From assembly GCA_021166815.1 (NCBI GenBank), contig JAJPEO010000160.1, positions 1-6,454 on the forward strand: 6,454 nt of DNA. Direction: 5' to 3'. The translations under genes were made by a program, and so were the position numbers. Of this stretch, positions 1 to 6,262 are shown piece after piece. The number at the start of each line of letters is the position of its first letter. The stretch's first letter is position 1. The notes under the pieces are model-generated. The model saw only the letters and a program-made list of their open reading frames with translations. It made no database searches and had not been told where the DNA came from. Source of the DNA: Nocardioides sp. Lineage in GTDB: Bacteria > Actinomycetota > Actinomycetes > Propionibacteriales > Nocardioidaceae.

Positions 1-1113
1 TGCTCGCACTTCCTCGAGCACCTGCTGTTCAAGGGCACCGGCGAGCGCAGCGCACTGGACATCTCCGTCGAGCTGGACGCTGTGGGCGGGGAGTTCAACG
101 CCTTCACCGCCAAGGAGTACACCGTCTTCCACGCCCGGGTCCTCGACGAGGACCTCGCGATGGCCGTCGACGTCCTCGGCGACATGATCACGTCCTCGCT
201 GATCACGCCCGAGGACGTCGAGGCCGAGCGCGACGTGATCCTCGACGAGATCGCGATGCACGACGACGACCCCGACGACGTGGTCCACAACCTGTTCACG
301 GAGCAGGCCTGGGGCGACTCCCCGCTGGGCCGTCCGATCGCGGGCACGCACGACTCCATCACCGCGATGACCCGCGCGCAGATCTGGCGCTTCTACAAGC
401 GCCACTACCGCCCCGACAACATGGTCGTCGCCGTCGCGGGCAACCTCGACCACACCGCGGTGGTCCGGATGGTGCGCAAGGCGTTCTCCCGCCAGCGGTT
501 CCTGGACGGCCCCGGACTCCCCGAGGCTCCGGAGCAGGTCGCCAAGGCGCGTGCGGTCAAGGCGGGGGAGAGCCGGATCGCTCGTCAGCTCGAGCAGGTC
601 AACGTCGTGCTCGGCGTCAAGGGCATCACCCGCAGCGACGATCGACGCTATGCCCTGGGCGTGCTCAACACCGCCCTCGGCGGCGGCACCTCCAGCCGCC
701 TGTTCCAGGAGGTTCGCGAGCGCCGGGGCCTGGCGTACTCCGTCTACTCCTTCGCCAGCCACCACCGCGACGCCGGTCTGGTGGGCGTGTTCGTCGGTTG
801 CCTGCCCGCCAAGCTCGACGCGGTGCTGGAGACGGTGCGCGGCGAGCTCGCCAAGGTGGCCGCGGAGGGCATCTCCGAGGAGGAGCTGGAGCGCGGCAAG
901 GGCCAGCTCAAGGGCAGCCTCGTGCTGGGCCTGGAGGACTCCGGGTCGCGCATGTCGCGCCTGGGCAAGGCCGAGCTCGTCACCGGCGAGCTGCTCACCA
1001 TCGACGAGGTCCTCGGTCGCATCGACGCGGTCACCCTGGACGACGTACGCGACCTGGCTCGTGAGCTCTTCAGCCAGCCCGAGGTCGTGGCGATGGTGGG
1101 GCCGCAGTCCTGA
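1..1113 (+). CDS. M16 family zinc metallopeptidase (PepR-like), 5' truncated
   Basis: Probable cytoplasmic zinc endopeptidase of the M16 (pitrilysin/processing peptidase beta) family. The reading frame is open from base 1, so the true start lies left of the window; 370 residues are visible and roughly 50-70 N-terminal residues are missing, given the usual 420-450. Seen directly: the inverted zinc motif HFLEH (visible residues 3-7, bases 7-21), with conserved GGEFNAFT following at 29-36. ERDVILDEI (76-84) supplies E76 and E83; E83, about 76 residues after the HxxEH motif, is the expected third zinc ligand. The second, non-catalytic M16 domain carries GGGTSSRLFQ (227-236) and RRGLAYSV (241-248), the conserved Arg/Tyr substrate-binding region. 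So the catalytic set looks intact. In Mycobacterium tuberculosis the homologue pepR lies just downstream of pnp/gpsI and upstream of dapB, which matches dapB here. Substrate unknown. It converges on the methyltransferase gene with an 18-nt gap; no terminator hairpin is visible there. Confidence 0.95.
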   Translation, partial: CSHFLEHLLFKGTGERSALDISVELDAVGGEFNAFTAKEYTVFHARVLDEDLAMAVDVLGDMITSSLITPEDVEAERDVILDEIAMHDDDPDDVVHNLFTEQAWGDSPLGRPIAGTHDSITAMTRAQIWRFYKRHYRPDNMVVAVAGNLDHTAVVRMVRKAFSRQRFLDGPGLPEAPEQVAKARAVKAGESRIARQLEQVNVVLGVKGITRSDDRRYALGVLNTALGGGTSSRLFQEVRERRGLAYSVYSFASHHRDAGLVGVFVGCLPAKLDAVLETVRGELAKVAAEGISEEELERGKGQLKGSLVLGLEDSGSRMSRLGKAELVTGELLTIDEVLGRIDAVTLDDVRDLARELFSQPEVVAMVGPQS

Positions 1114-1131
1114 GGGAACGCGGCGCCTGCC

Positions 1132-1647
1132 TCAGCGCTTGGCGATGAGGCCGATGACGGGGGGCGCCTTCTGCTCCACCACGCTGACGCGGAAGCCCGA
1201 GCGCATCAGGTTCTCGGAGGCCTTCTTCACGATGTTGGGCACCAGCTCGGGGCGGTTGGCCTCGTAGAAGAGGTAGACCGCGCCGCCGGGCACGACACGC
1301 TCGTGGAGCAGCGCCACCTCGTCGGTGCAGTCGCGTACCCAGAACAGGTTGACGTTGAAGGCGAAGACCTTGTTGAGGCGCTTGACCGGCACGCGCAGGG
1401 TCGCGAGGTCGATCTGGCGCACGACCAGACGGCCGGCGTCGACGTGCTTCTGGTTGCGGCGCTTGGTGCGGTCGACGCCGGACTCCGAGCGGTCGATCGC
1501 GAACAGCTTCCCGGTCTCCAGCCGGGCGCAGATGGCCTCGGCCCCGGCGCCCGGGCCGCATCCGATCTCGAGGACCTGGTCGGACGGCTGGACGTCCATC
1601 AGGTCCACGGCCCACTTGATGCGCGGGGGGATGTTCGAGGGCGGCAT
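1132..1647 (-). CDS. Class I SAM-dependent methyltransferase, small
   Basis: A 171-residue Rossmann-fold methyltransferase of unknown substrate. Motif I, VLEIGCGPGAGAEAI, is at residues 25-39 and binds S-adenosylmethionine; an acidic end of strand 2 (AIDRSESGVDR, 50-60) is expected to hold the ribose hydroxyls; RQIDLATL (77-84) fits motif II and VFAFNVNLFW (94-103) the motif IV strand; VVPGGAVYLFYEAN (118-131) fits the post-IV 'pGG.l.' strand. The PPRIKWAVDLMDVQP opening just before motif I is typical of stand-alone methyltransferases of this type. Start: ATG at 1647 is chosen because the fold begins directly after it. The frame stays open far upstream only because the antisense strand of dapB is GC-rich. 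No Shine-Dalgarno is visible; a CAATCT hexamer ends 7 nt before the ATG, suggesting a leaderless message. It is divergent from dapB (78-bp gap) and tail-to-tail with the M16 gene, so it is probably a single-gene transcript. Confidence 0.9.
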   Translation of the reverse strand: MPPSNIPPRIKWAVDLMDVQPSDQVLEIGCGPGAGAEAICARLETGKLFAIDRSESGVDRTKRRNQKHVDAGRLVVRQIDLATLRVPVKRLNKVFAFNVNLFWVRDCTDEVALLHERVVPGGAVYLFYEANRPELVPNIVKKASENLMRSGFRVSVVEQKAPPVIGLIAKR

Positions 1648-1654
1648 GGGCCCA

Positions 1655-1660
1655 AGATTG
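1655..1660 (-). promoter_or_regulatory. Possible -10 box of the methyltransferase gene
   Basis: Read on the - strand this is CAATCT, 7 nt before the ATG at 1647. It keeps the A at position 2 and T at position 6 of TANNNT but has C at position 1. The spacing and the lack of a Shine-Dalgarno match leaderless transcription, as at dapB and azlC in this window. No -35 is recognisable. Inference only. Confidence 0.35.
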
Positions 1661-1713
1661 CCAGAACGGGGGTCACGAGTCAGCCACCGCCACCCCCTGA
1701 CGGCCCGCGGCGC

Positions 1714-1719
1714 TAGGTT
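1714..1719 (+). promoter_or_regulatory. -10 box for leaderless dapB
   Basis: TAGGTT fits the actinobacterial -10 pattern TANNNT. Exactly 6 nt (1720-1725) separate it from the GTG at 1726, so transcription would start at or next to the first base of the start codon. There is no Shine-Dalgarno before the GTG. No convincing -35 lies 16-18 nt upstream. The same geometry occurs at azlC. Confidence 0.6.
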
Positions 1720-1722
1720 TGA

Positions 1723-2478
<756 letters not shown>

Positions 2479-2507
2479 GCCCCGCTGCTCGGGTCAACGC
2501 CCGCCGC

Positions 2508-2813
2508 TCAGGGCAGGCCGAGGAGACGCAGGAGGGCGGCGACGACGGCGGCGCCGACCACCACGACCAGGAAGGGCGCGCGCAGCACCAGCGCGACCAG
2601 GGCGAAGGCCAGGCCCGCCGTCCGTGCGTCGAGGGCGAGGGCGTCGGCGGAGCTCCACGTCTGCACCGCGACGAGTGCCGCGAGCAGCGCCACGGGGATG
2701 AGGTCGGCCACCCGCTCGACGAGCGGGTGGGTCAGGACCCGCGCCGGCAGGGAGAGCCCGGCCAGCTTGAGGAGGTAGCAGCCGACTCCAGCGAGGACGA
2801 TCGCGAGCCACAT
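2508..2813 (-). CDS. azlD: AzlD-type branched-chain amino acid transport protein
   Basis: Small inner-membrane partner of AzlC; AzlCD pairs (BrnEF in Corynebacterium) export branched-chain amino acids and analogues. The 101-residue length is normal for AzlD. Seen: an N-terminal helix (MWLAIVLAGVGCYLLKLAG, 1-19), then LPARVLTHPLVERVADLIPVALLAALV with the family's conserved 'R...P.AllaAl' stretch (helix about 36-51), and two closely packed helices at about 65-79 and 80-99. The ATG at 2813 overlaps the azlC stop by one base (TGATG on the - strand), implying translational coupling. It is last in its transcript and converges on dapB across 29 nt; only a weak 4-bp hairpin (2481-2493) is present there, not a convincing terminator. 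Substrate specificity cannot be read from the sequence. Confidence 0.88.
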   Translation of the reverse strand: MWLAIVLAGVGCYLLKLAGLSLPARVLTHPLVERVADLIPVALLAALVAVQTWSSADALALDARTAGLAFALVALVLRAPFLVVVVGAAVVAALLRLLGLP

Positions 2814-3547
2814 CAGGGGTGACCCCCCGCGATGTCGTCGGGGCCGGGCACCTCGGTCGGGTCGGCGGCGTCCCTGGTGACCACGCCGGCCAGCAGGGCG
2901 ACGCCGGCAGCGGCCAGCACCGGGATCCCGGGGGAGACGAAGGGGACCAGGGCCAGGGCCACGATCGCCGCGGCGACCGCGACCGCGGTGTTCAGCCCCT
3001 CCCGCAGACGCGGCCACAGCAGTGCGAGGAACGCGGCTCCGACGGCCGCGTCGAGCCCGAGGGCCTCGGGGTCGCCGAAGGCCTGGCCGCCGAGGGCGCC
3101 CACGAGCGTGGCGACGTTCCACAGGACGAACACCGCGAGCCCGGTGGAGAGGAAGCCCACGCGCGCGGCTGCGGCCGAGTCGCGGGTGACCCCCATCGCG
3201 GTCGACTCGTCGATGAGCAGGTGCGCGGCACCGACACGGCGGGCGCCGCGCCACCCGAGCAGGGGACCCATGCGCAAGCCGTACAGCGTGTTGCGCGTGC
3301 CGAGCATCAGGGCCGTGGCCCCCGCTGACAGCAGGGAGCCGCCGGCGCCCAGGACGCCCACGAAGGCGAACTGGGACGCGCCCGTGAACATCACCAGCGA
3401 CAGGGCGCAGGTCTGCGCGACGGACAGCCCGCTGGACACCGAGATCGCGCCGAAGCCGATGCCGTACATGCCGGTGGCGATCCCCACCGCGATCCCGTCG
3501 CGGACGATCACCGAACGTTCGGCGGGAGACAGGGCGGCGGTGCTCAC
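2813..3547 (-). CDS. azlC: AzlC-type branched-chain amino acid permease (exporter large subunit)
   Basis: A 244-residue multi-helix membrane protein, the large subunit of an AzlCD exporter. Seen: first helix region GIATGMYGIGFGAISVSSG (22-40), the family signature LVMFTGASQFAFVGVL (51-66), and a further segment containing TRNTLYGLRMGP (84-95). Next is the charged LLIDESTAM loop (110-118), typical of the family, followed by helices at about 130-152, 165-178, 186-204 and 208-224. The C-terminal tail (225-244) is hydrophilic and acidic. Start: GTG at 3547 is preceded by TAGCCT ending exactly 6 nt upstream on the - strand, so the message is probably leaderless; no Shine-Dalgarno is visible. The gene is 53 nt from the stop of the upstream small membrane protein on the same strand, and having its own -10 suggests a separate transcript. 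No Lrp-type regulator gene is next to it. Substrate is assigned from the family only. Confidence 0.9.
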   Translation of the reverse strand: MSTAALSPAERSVIVRDGIAVGIATGMYGIGFGAISVSSGLSVAQTCALSLVMFTGASQFAFVGVLGAGGSLLSAGATALMLGTRNTLYGLRMGPLLGWRGARRVGAAHLLIDESTAMGVTRDSAAAARVGFLSTGLAVFVLWNVATLVGALGGQAFGDPEALGLDAAVGAAFLALLWPRLREGLNTAVAVAAAIVALALVPFVSPGIPVLAAAGVALLAGVVTRDAADPTEVPGPDDIAGGHP

Positions 3548-3553
3548 CAGGTC

Positions 3554-3559
3554 AGGCTA
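3554..3559 (-). promoter_or_regulatory. -10 box for leaderless azlCD
   Basis: On the - strand this reads TAGCCT, matching TANNNT, with 6 nt (3553-3548) before the GTG at 3547. This is the same spacing as TAGGTT-6 nt-GTG at dapB. No -35 is recognisable and no Shine-Dalgarno lies in the interval. Confidence 0.55.
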
Positions 3560-3600
3560 CGACCGTGCCACTGCCGCGGTGACTCCTGGGGGCGCGGGCC

Positions 3601-3822
3601 TCAGCGGTGACGCACGCGGGCCGGGTGGGACTGGCCGTGGTGGAAGTCGTGGATGAGGAGGTAGGCCGCGCCGGCGCCGGCGACGAGCCCGACGAGCACG
3701 CCCAGGCTGACCCCGACGGGCACCGTCGGCAGGAGGCCGAACCAGGCACCGATGCCGGTGGAGACGAGGACGGTGATGGAGACGAGCAGGAGACGATGCA
3801 GGTAGGGCAGTGGACCCAACAT
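3601..3822 (-). CDS. Small two-helix membrane protein of unknown function, His-rich tail
   Basis: I do not recognise this 73-residue protein. It is predicted to have two membrane helices: LLLVSITVLVSTGIGAWFG at about 11-29 and VPVGVSLGVLVGLVAGAGAAY at about 34-54, joined by a short Leu-Leu-Pro turn. It ends in a basic, His-rich tail, HDFHHGQSHPARVRHR, with five His in the last 16 residues. Support for it being real: a strong AAGGGG Shine-Dalgarno (3832-3837), a clean two-helix pattern, and clear strand fit between - strand neighbours. Start: ATG at 3822 (spacing 9) or GTG at 3825 (spacing 6) differ by one Met; ATG is preferred. A CRP/FNR-like palindrome lies about 50 nt upstream. It might be a small holin-like, stress-induced or metal-related membrane protein, but nothing decides this. 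The 53-nt gap to azlC and azlC's own -10 argue against a tight operon with it. Confidence 0.65.
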   Translation of the reverse strand: MLGPLPYLHRLLLVSITVLVSTGIGAWFGLLPTVPVGVSLGVLVGLVAGAGAAYLLIHDFHHGQSHPARVRHR

Positions 3823-3831
3823 CACAAGTGA

Positions 3832-3837
3832 CCCCTT
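3832..3837 (-). promoter_or_regulatory. Ribosome binding site of the small membrane protein gene
   Basis: On the - strand this reads AAGGGG, a good match to the anti-Shine-Dalgarno. It lies 6 nt before GTG 3825 and 9 nt before ATG 3822, and is the main evidence that this small gene is translated. Confidence 0.6.
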
Positions 3838-3869
3838 GGGGAAGACCGGCCGAGTCGCCGGACCTCCAT

Positions 3870-3885
3870 CGTGACGCGGATCACG
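3870..3885. promoter_or_regulatory. CRP/FNR-like palindrome
   Basis: CGTGA-N6-TCACG is a perfect inverted repeat with the spacing of CRP/FNR-family operators (consensus TGTGA-N6-TCACA). It keeps GTGA/TCAC and differs from consensus only in the outermost base of each arm. It is centred about 55 bases upstream of the ATG of the small membrane protein gene and after the stop of the GNAT gene, in a 100-bp gap. A cAMP/Crp-type or other CRP-fold regulator is possible, but such a site can arise by chance in GC-rich DNA. Confidence 0.4.
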
Positions 3886-3922
3886 TCGATTTCAAGGACC
3901 CATGGGGGTGAAAAGTGGTCAA

Positions 3923-4501
3923 TCATTCACCGATCGAGGTGTGCAGGCGCACCTGCTTGACCGTGGTGCGGCCCGTTCCGTCGAGGTCCAGCTCGCGGTG
4001 GGCGGTGTCCGGTGCCCAGCCGGCGCCGTCGAGGAAGCCGCGCGACGCGTCGTCGGAGGCGATCACCCACGTGACCGCGCGGGTGAACCGGTCGGCCGCC
4101 AGGGTGTCGACCGCGGCCTGGAGCAGGCGCGAGCCGTGCCCCTTGCCCCGCTCGTCGGGGTCGAGGGTGATCTCACCCAGCTCGCCGTCGGCGATGGGGT
4201 CGCAGTCGGGGTCGGACGCCGGCGAGGTGAGCGTGAACCCCACCACCCGGTTGCGCTCGAGCGCCACGAGCACGCGGTTGCGGGCGTCGCTGGGGCGGGT
4301 GAGGGCCTCGCGCCAGTGCTGGGCGAGGGGAGCAGGGTCGGTGGGAAGCGCCTCGGCGGGCACGAGGTCGGCGTACAGGTGTGGCCACGCCCGGACCTGC
4401 ACCCCGGCGATGGCATCGGCGTCGTCGACCCACGCCACGCGGACGGACACGTCGGCCGTGGGGCCCTGGCCGTGGTCGTGGCCGGAGTGGTCGTGGCTCA
4501 T
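3923..4501 (-). CDS. GNAT family N-acetyltransferase with His-rich N-terminus
   Basis: A 192-residue protein with a GNAT acetyltransferase fold that would transfer an acetyl group from acetyl-CoA to an unknown amine. Seen: the acetyl-CoA pyrophosphate-binding motif A, ITLDPDERGKGHGSRLL (111-127), with the R-G-K-G-H-G loop at 118-123. It is preceded by the VLVALERNRVVGFTL strands (77-91) and followed by motif B, VIASDDASRGFLDGAGWAPD (146-165), typical 'ar.FLe..GW' form. The first 13 residues hold four His (HDHSGHDHG at 3-11), then the fold begins at about 18 (VSVRVAWVDDADAI). Such a tail resembles metal-binding His/Asp tails and is unusual for a GNAT protein. Start: ATG 4501 with GGAGA 7 nt upstream (4509-4513). 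It overlaps the DUF3043 stop in an ATGA junction, so it is co-translated with that gene. The stop is followed by about 100 bases before the next - strand gene. Confidence 0.87.
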   Translation of the reverse strand: MSHDHSGHDHGQGPTADVSVRVAWVDDADAIAGVQVRAWPHLYADLVPAEALPTDPAPLAQHWREALTRPSDARNRVLVALERNRVVGFTLTSPASDPDCDPIADGELGEITLDPDERGKGHGSRLLQAAVDTLAADRFTRAVTWVIASDDASRGFLDGAGWAPDTAHRELDLDGTGRTTVKQVRLHTSIGE

Positions 4502-5079
4502 CGGTAGGTCTCCGGGAGGCGCTGGCCGATCTTGACCTGGGCCTTGGGCAGGCGCATGAACTTCATCTGCATCGAGCGCATGAGGGCGTAGAGGTAGGTG
4601 CCCTTGGTGGACTCGCCGGGGAAGCGGCGGGCCAGCTCACGGCGCAGGCGGAAGCGCAGGAACAGGCCGTCGACGACGATCATCATCAGCGTCACGAACA
4701 GGACGGTGTTGCCGAAGTCGACCGCGGCCTGCGACCCCGACCAGCCCAGGATCATCGAGACCACCAGCAGCGGGACCATCAGCTCGATGAAGGACAGCCG
4801 GGAGTCGACGTAGTCACGGGTGAAACGCCGCACGGGCCCGCGGTCCCGGGCGGGCAGGTAGCGCTCCTCGCCCGTGCGCATCGCCTCGCGGACCTTGGAC
4901 GACGACTCCCCACGAGCCGCGCGCTGTGCGGCGAGCTGCTCCTTGCGGGTGCGCGGCGTCCGGGCGCGGGCGCGCGCAGCAGCCTCGGCCTCCTTGCGCG
5001 TGGGCGTGGGTCGTCCCTTGCCGCCCTCCTTCGCGGGGGCGCTGGCGGTCGGGGGCTCGTTCTTGGTGCGACGGAACAA
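4498..5079 (-). CDS. DUF3043 domain membrane protein
   Basis: A 193-residue actinobacterial membrane protein of unknown function. Seen: a basic and low-complexity N-terminal region (FRRTKNEPP, then GKGRPTPTRKEAEAAARARAR at 20-40, rich in Arg/Ala), then EERYLPARDRGPVRRFTRDYVDSR (71-94). Two membrane helices follow at about 96-114 (FIELMVPLLVVSMILGW) and 121-141, and a basic C-terminal region carries RFRLRRELARRFP (142-154) and MRLPKAQVKIGQRLP (175-189). This arrangement fits the DUF3043 family. Start: a TTG at 5109 opens the frame, but TTG at 5079 gives MFRRTKN, the usual beginning of the family. It also has GAAGG 7 nt upstream, and only it falls inside a message starting from the -10 at 5113-5118. 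It is first in an operon with the GNAT gene and is transcribed divergently from pspA. Its role is unknown; the adjacent envelope-stress operon suggests, without proof, a cell-envelope function. Confidence 0.88.
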   Translation of the reverse strand: MFRRTKNEPPTASAPAKEGGKGRPTPTRKEAEAAARARARTPRTRKEQLAAQRAARGESSSKVREAMRTGEERYLPARDRGPVRRFTRDYVDSRLSFIELMVPLLVVSMILGWSGSQAAVDFGNTVLFVTLMMIVVDGLFLRFRLRRELARRFPGESTKGTYLYALMRSMQMKFMRLPKAQVKIGQRLPETYR

Positions 5080-5086
5080 CGGGCTG

Positions 5087-5091
5087 CCTTC
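5087..5091 (-). promoter_or_regulatory. Ribosome binding site deciding the DUF3043 start
   Basis: On the - strand this reads GAAGG, with 7 nt to the TTG at 5079. The alternative TTG at 5109 lies only 3 nt after the -10 box and has no Shine-Dalgarno, so this site argues for the downstream start. Confidence 0.55.
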
Positions 5092-5112
5092 GAGTGAGTC
5101 GGATGTCAACCC

Positions 5113-5118
5113 AGCCTA
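5113..5118 (-). promoter_or_regulatory. -10 box of the DUF3043-GNAT operon
   Basis: On the - strand this reads TAGGCT (TANNNT). Transcription would begin about 7 nt downstream, near 5106, leaving a leader of about 27 nt to the TTG at 5079. It is the inverted partner of TAGGCT at 5138-5143. No -35 is evident. Confidence 0.5.
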
Positions 5119-5137
5119 TCGCCGTGGGCCATGACGC

Positions 5138-5143
5138 TAGGCT
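5138..5143 (+). promoter_or_regulatory. -10 box of the pspA operon
   Basis: TAGGCT fits TANNNT; the expected start of transcription is near 5150, giving a leader of about 36 nt before the pspA ATG at 5186. Unlike dapB and azlC, a Shine-Dalgarno (GAGAGGG, 5168-5174) is present. I see no sigma-54 (GG-N10-GC) element of the enterobacterial psp type in the expected place. Confidence 0.5.
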
Positions 5144-5167
5144 GACGGGACCAATCGGCATGAACAA

Positions 5168-5174
5168 GAGAGGG
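5168..5174 (+). promoter_or_regulatory. Ribosome binding site of pspA
   Basis: GAGAGGG sits 11 nt before the ATG at 5186, slightly long but usable. It supports the ATG at 5186 rather than the in-frame ATG three codons later (20 nt away). Confidence 0.45.
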
Positions 5175-5185
5175 TCTTCACCCCG

Positions 5186-5977
5186 ATGAGTCTCATGAAG
5201 CGCATCAGCTTGATCTTCCGCTCCAAGGCCAACAAGGCCCTCGATCGCGCCGAGGACCCTCGAGAGACGCTCGACTACAGCTACCAGCGCCAGCTCGAGC
5301 TGCTGTCCAAGGTGCGCCGTGGCGTGGCCGACGTGGCCACCAGCCGCAAGCGCGTGGAGCTGCAGGTCAACCAGCTCGAGCAGCAGTCCGCCAAGCTCCA
5401 GGGCCAGGCCGAGAAGGCCATCTCCGCCGGTCGCGAGGACCTCGCCCGTGAGGCGCTGACCCGCAAGTCGGGCCTCACCAGCCAGATTACCGCACTGCGC
5501 GAGCAGCAGGCCCAGCTCCAGGGCGAGGAGGAGAAGCTCGTCCTGGCCCAGCAGCGCCTGCAGGCCAAGGTCGAGGCCTTCCGCACCCGCAAGGAGACCA
5601 TCAAGGCCACCTACACCGCCGCCGAGGCCCAGACCCGCATCAACGAGGCGATGTCGGGCATCGGCGAGGAGATGGGTGACGTGGGGCTGGCCATCCAGCG
5701 CGCCGAGGACAAGACCGCGCAGATGCAGGCCCGCGCCGGAGCCATCGACGAGCTCATCGCCTCCGGGGCGCTCGACGACGCCTCCCAGCTCAACGCCGGC
5801 GACGACATCGCCCGCGAGCTCGACAGGCTCAGCTCCGACAGCGACGTCGAGGCCGAGCTGGCCCGCCTCAAGGCCGGCAGCCAGCCGCAGGCGCTCGAGG
5901 CCGCCGAGGACCCCCAGCCGCTGAGCGCCGAGGAGCAGCAGGTCCAGCGCGAGATCAGCGAGGGCGGACCGGCATGA
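5186..5977 (+). CDS. pspA: PspA/IM30 family phage shock protein A
   Basis: A peripheral membrane protein of the PspA/Vipp1 (ESCRT-III-like) family that protects the cytoplasmic membrane under envelope stress. The 263 residues are slightly longer than the usual 220-240. Seen: an N-terminal amphipathic helix (MSLMKRISLIFRSKANKALD, 1-20) for membrane contact, the RAEDPRETLDYSYQ turn (21-34), then long coiled-coil helices from about 35 to 185. These are Gln/Glu/Arg-rich, with the REALTRK and EEKLVLAQQRLQAKVEAF stretches characteristic of the family. MSGIGEEMGDVGLAIQRAEDK (156-176) leads into the end of the core, and IDELIASGALDD (187-198) also fits. The extra C-terminal 60 residues are acidic and Gln-rich (SQPQALEAAEDPQPLSAEEQ) and probably unstructured. 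It is first of three genes; its last codons overlap the next gene (ATGA). No PspF, PspB, PspC or ClgR gene is in the window, so the regulation differs from the Escherichia coli model. Confidence 0.95.
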   Translation: MSLMKRISLIFRSKANKALDRAEDPRETLDYSYQRQLELLSKVRRGVADVATSRKRVELQVNQLEQQSAKLQGQAEKAISAGREDLAREALTRKSGLTSQITALREQQAQLQGEEEKLVLAQQRLQAKVEAFRTRKETIKATYTAAEAQTRINEAMSGIGEEMGDVGLAIQRAEDKTAQMQARAGAIDELIASGALDDASQLNAGDDIARELDRLSSDSDVEAELARLKAGSQPQALEAAEDPQPLSAEEQQVQREISEGGPA

Positions 5978-6252
5978 TCATCCGCATCCTCGGCGAGGGC
6001 CAGTACGACGTCCCCGACCACGCCCTCGATGCCCTCAACGGCCTCGACAACCAGCTCGAGGCCACCATCGAGTCCGGCGACGAGGAGATGTTCCGCACCG
6101 CGCTCGCCGGTCTGCTGGCCGGGGTGCGGTCCAACGGCACCCACCACGACGCCGACTCCCTCGACGAGTCGGACCTGATCCTCCCGCCGGCAGACGCCAG
6201 CATCGACGAGGTGCGCGAGCTGTTGACCGGCGAGGGCCTCATCCCCGACTGA
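5974..6252 (+). CDS. pspAA: PspA-associated protein PspAA-like
   Basis: A 92-residue, acidic, soluble protein beginning MIIRILGEGQYDVPDHALDAL, the pattern of the PspAA domain found next to PspA in archaea, actinobacteria and others. Seen: a short N-terminal beta strand and the YDVPD turn (11-15), a long amphipathic helix about 16-34, a second helix at 36-50 (EEMFRTALAGLLAGV), then an acidic linker with DSLDESDLILPPADASIDEVRELL (61-84) and an end GEGLIPD. ATGA overlap with pspA (bases 5974-5977) implies tight translational coupling and a shared operon. Known for the family: predicted to interact with PspA; biochemical role not established. The next gene starts 10 nt after its stop. Assignment rests on the sequence pattern plus position, and I cannot run the domain search that would settle it. 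Confidence 0.8.
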   Translation: MIIRILGEGQYDVPDHALDALNGLDNQLEATIESGDEEMFRTALAGLLAGVRSNGTHHDADSLDESDLILPPADASIDEVRELLTGEGLIPD

Positions 6253-6262
6253 GCACCGACCC

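Noticed and set aside
1114..1131. Possible terminator between the convergent M16 and methyltransferase genes
   Set aside because: Only 18 nt, with a short GGCGCC palindrome and no T-run.
551..1267. A 238-codon + strand reading frame overlapping the M16 gene
   Set aside because: Its Ser/Ala/Arg-rich low-complexity translation is typical of an out-of-frame shadow, while the M16 frame carries conserved motifs throughout.
2479..2507. Possible bidirectional terminator between convergent dapB and azlD
   Set aside because: The only hairpin is a 4-bp stem (CCCG 2481-2484 with CGGG 2490-2493) without a T-run on either strand; too weak to call.
2508..3254. A - strand reading frame of 248 codons that contains azlD as its end
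   Set aside because: The N-terminal part is Arg/Pro/Gly-rich and lies in another frame of azlC; azlC has the family signature, and azlD starts at the TGATG overlap.
3846..3861. Hairpin CCGGC-6 nt-GCCGG after the GNAT gene
   Set aside because: A 5-bp stem with no U-tract, common by chance at this GC content. It could lie in the leader of the small gene but nothing supports a function.
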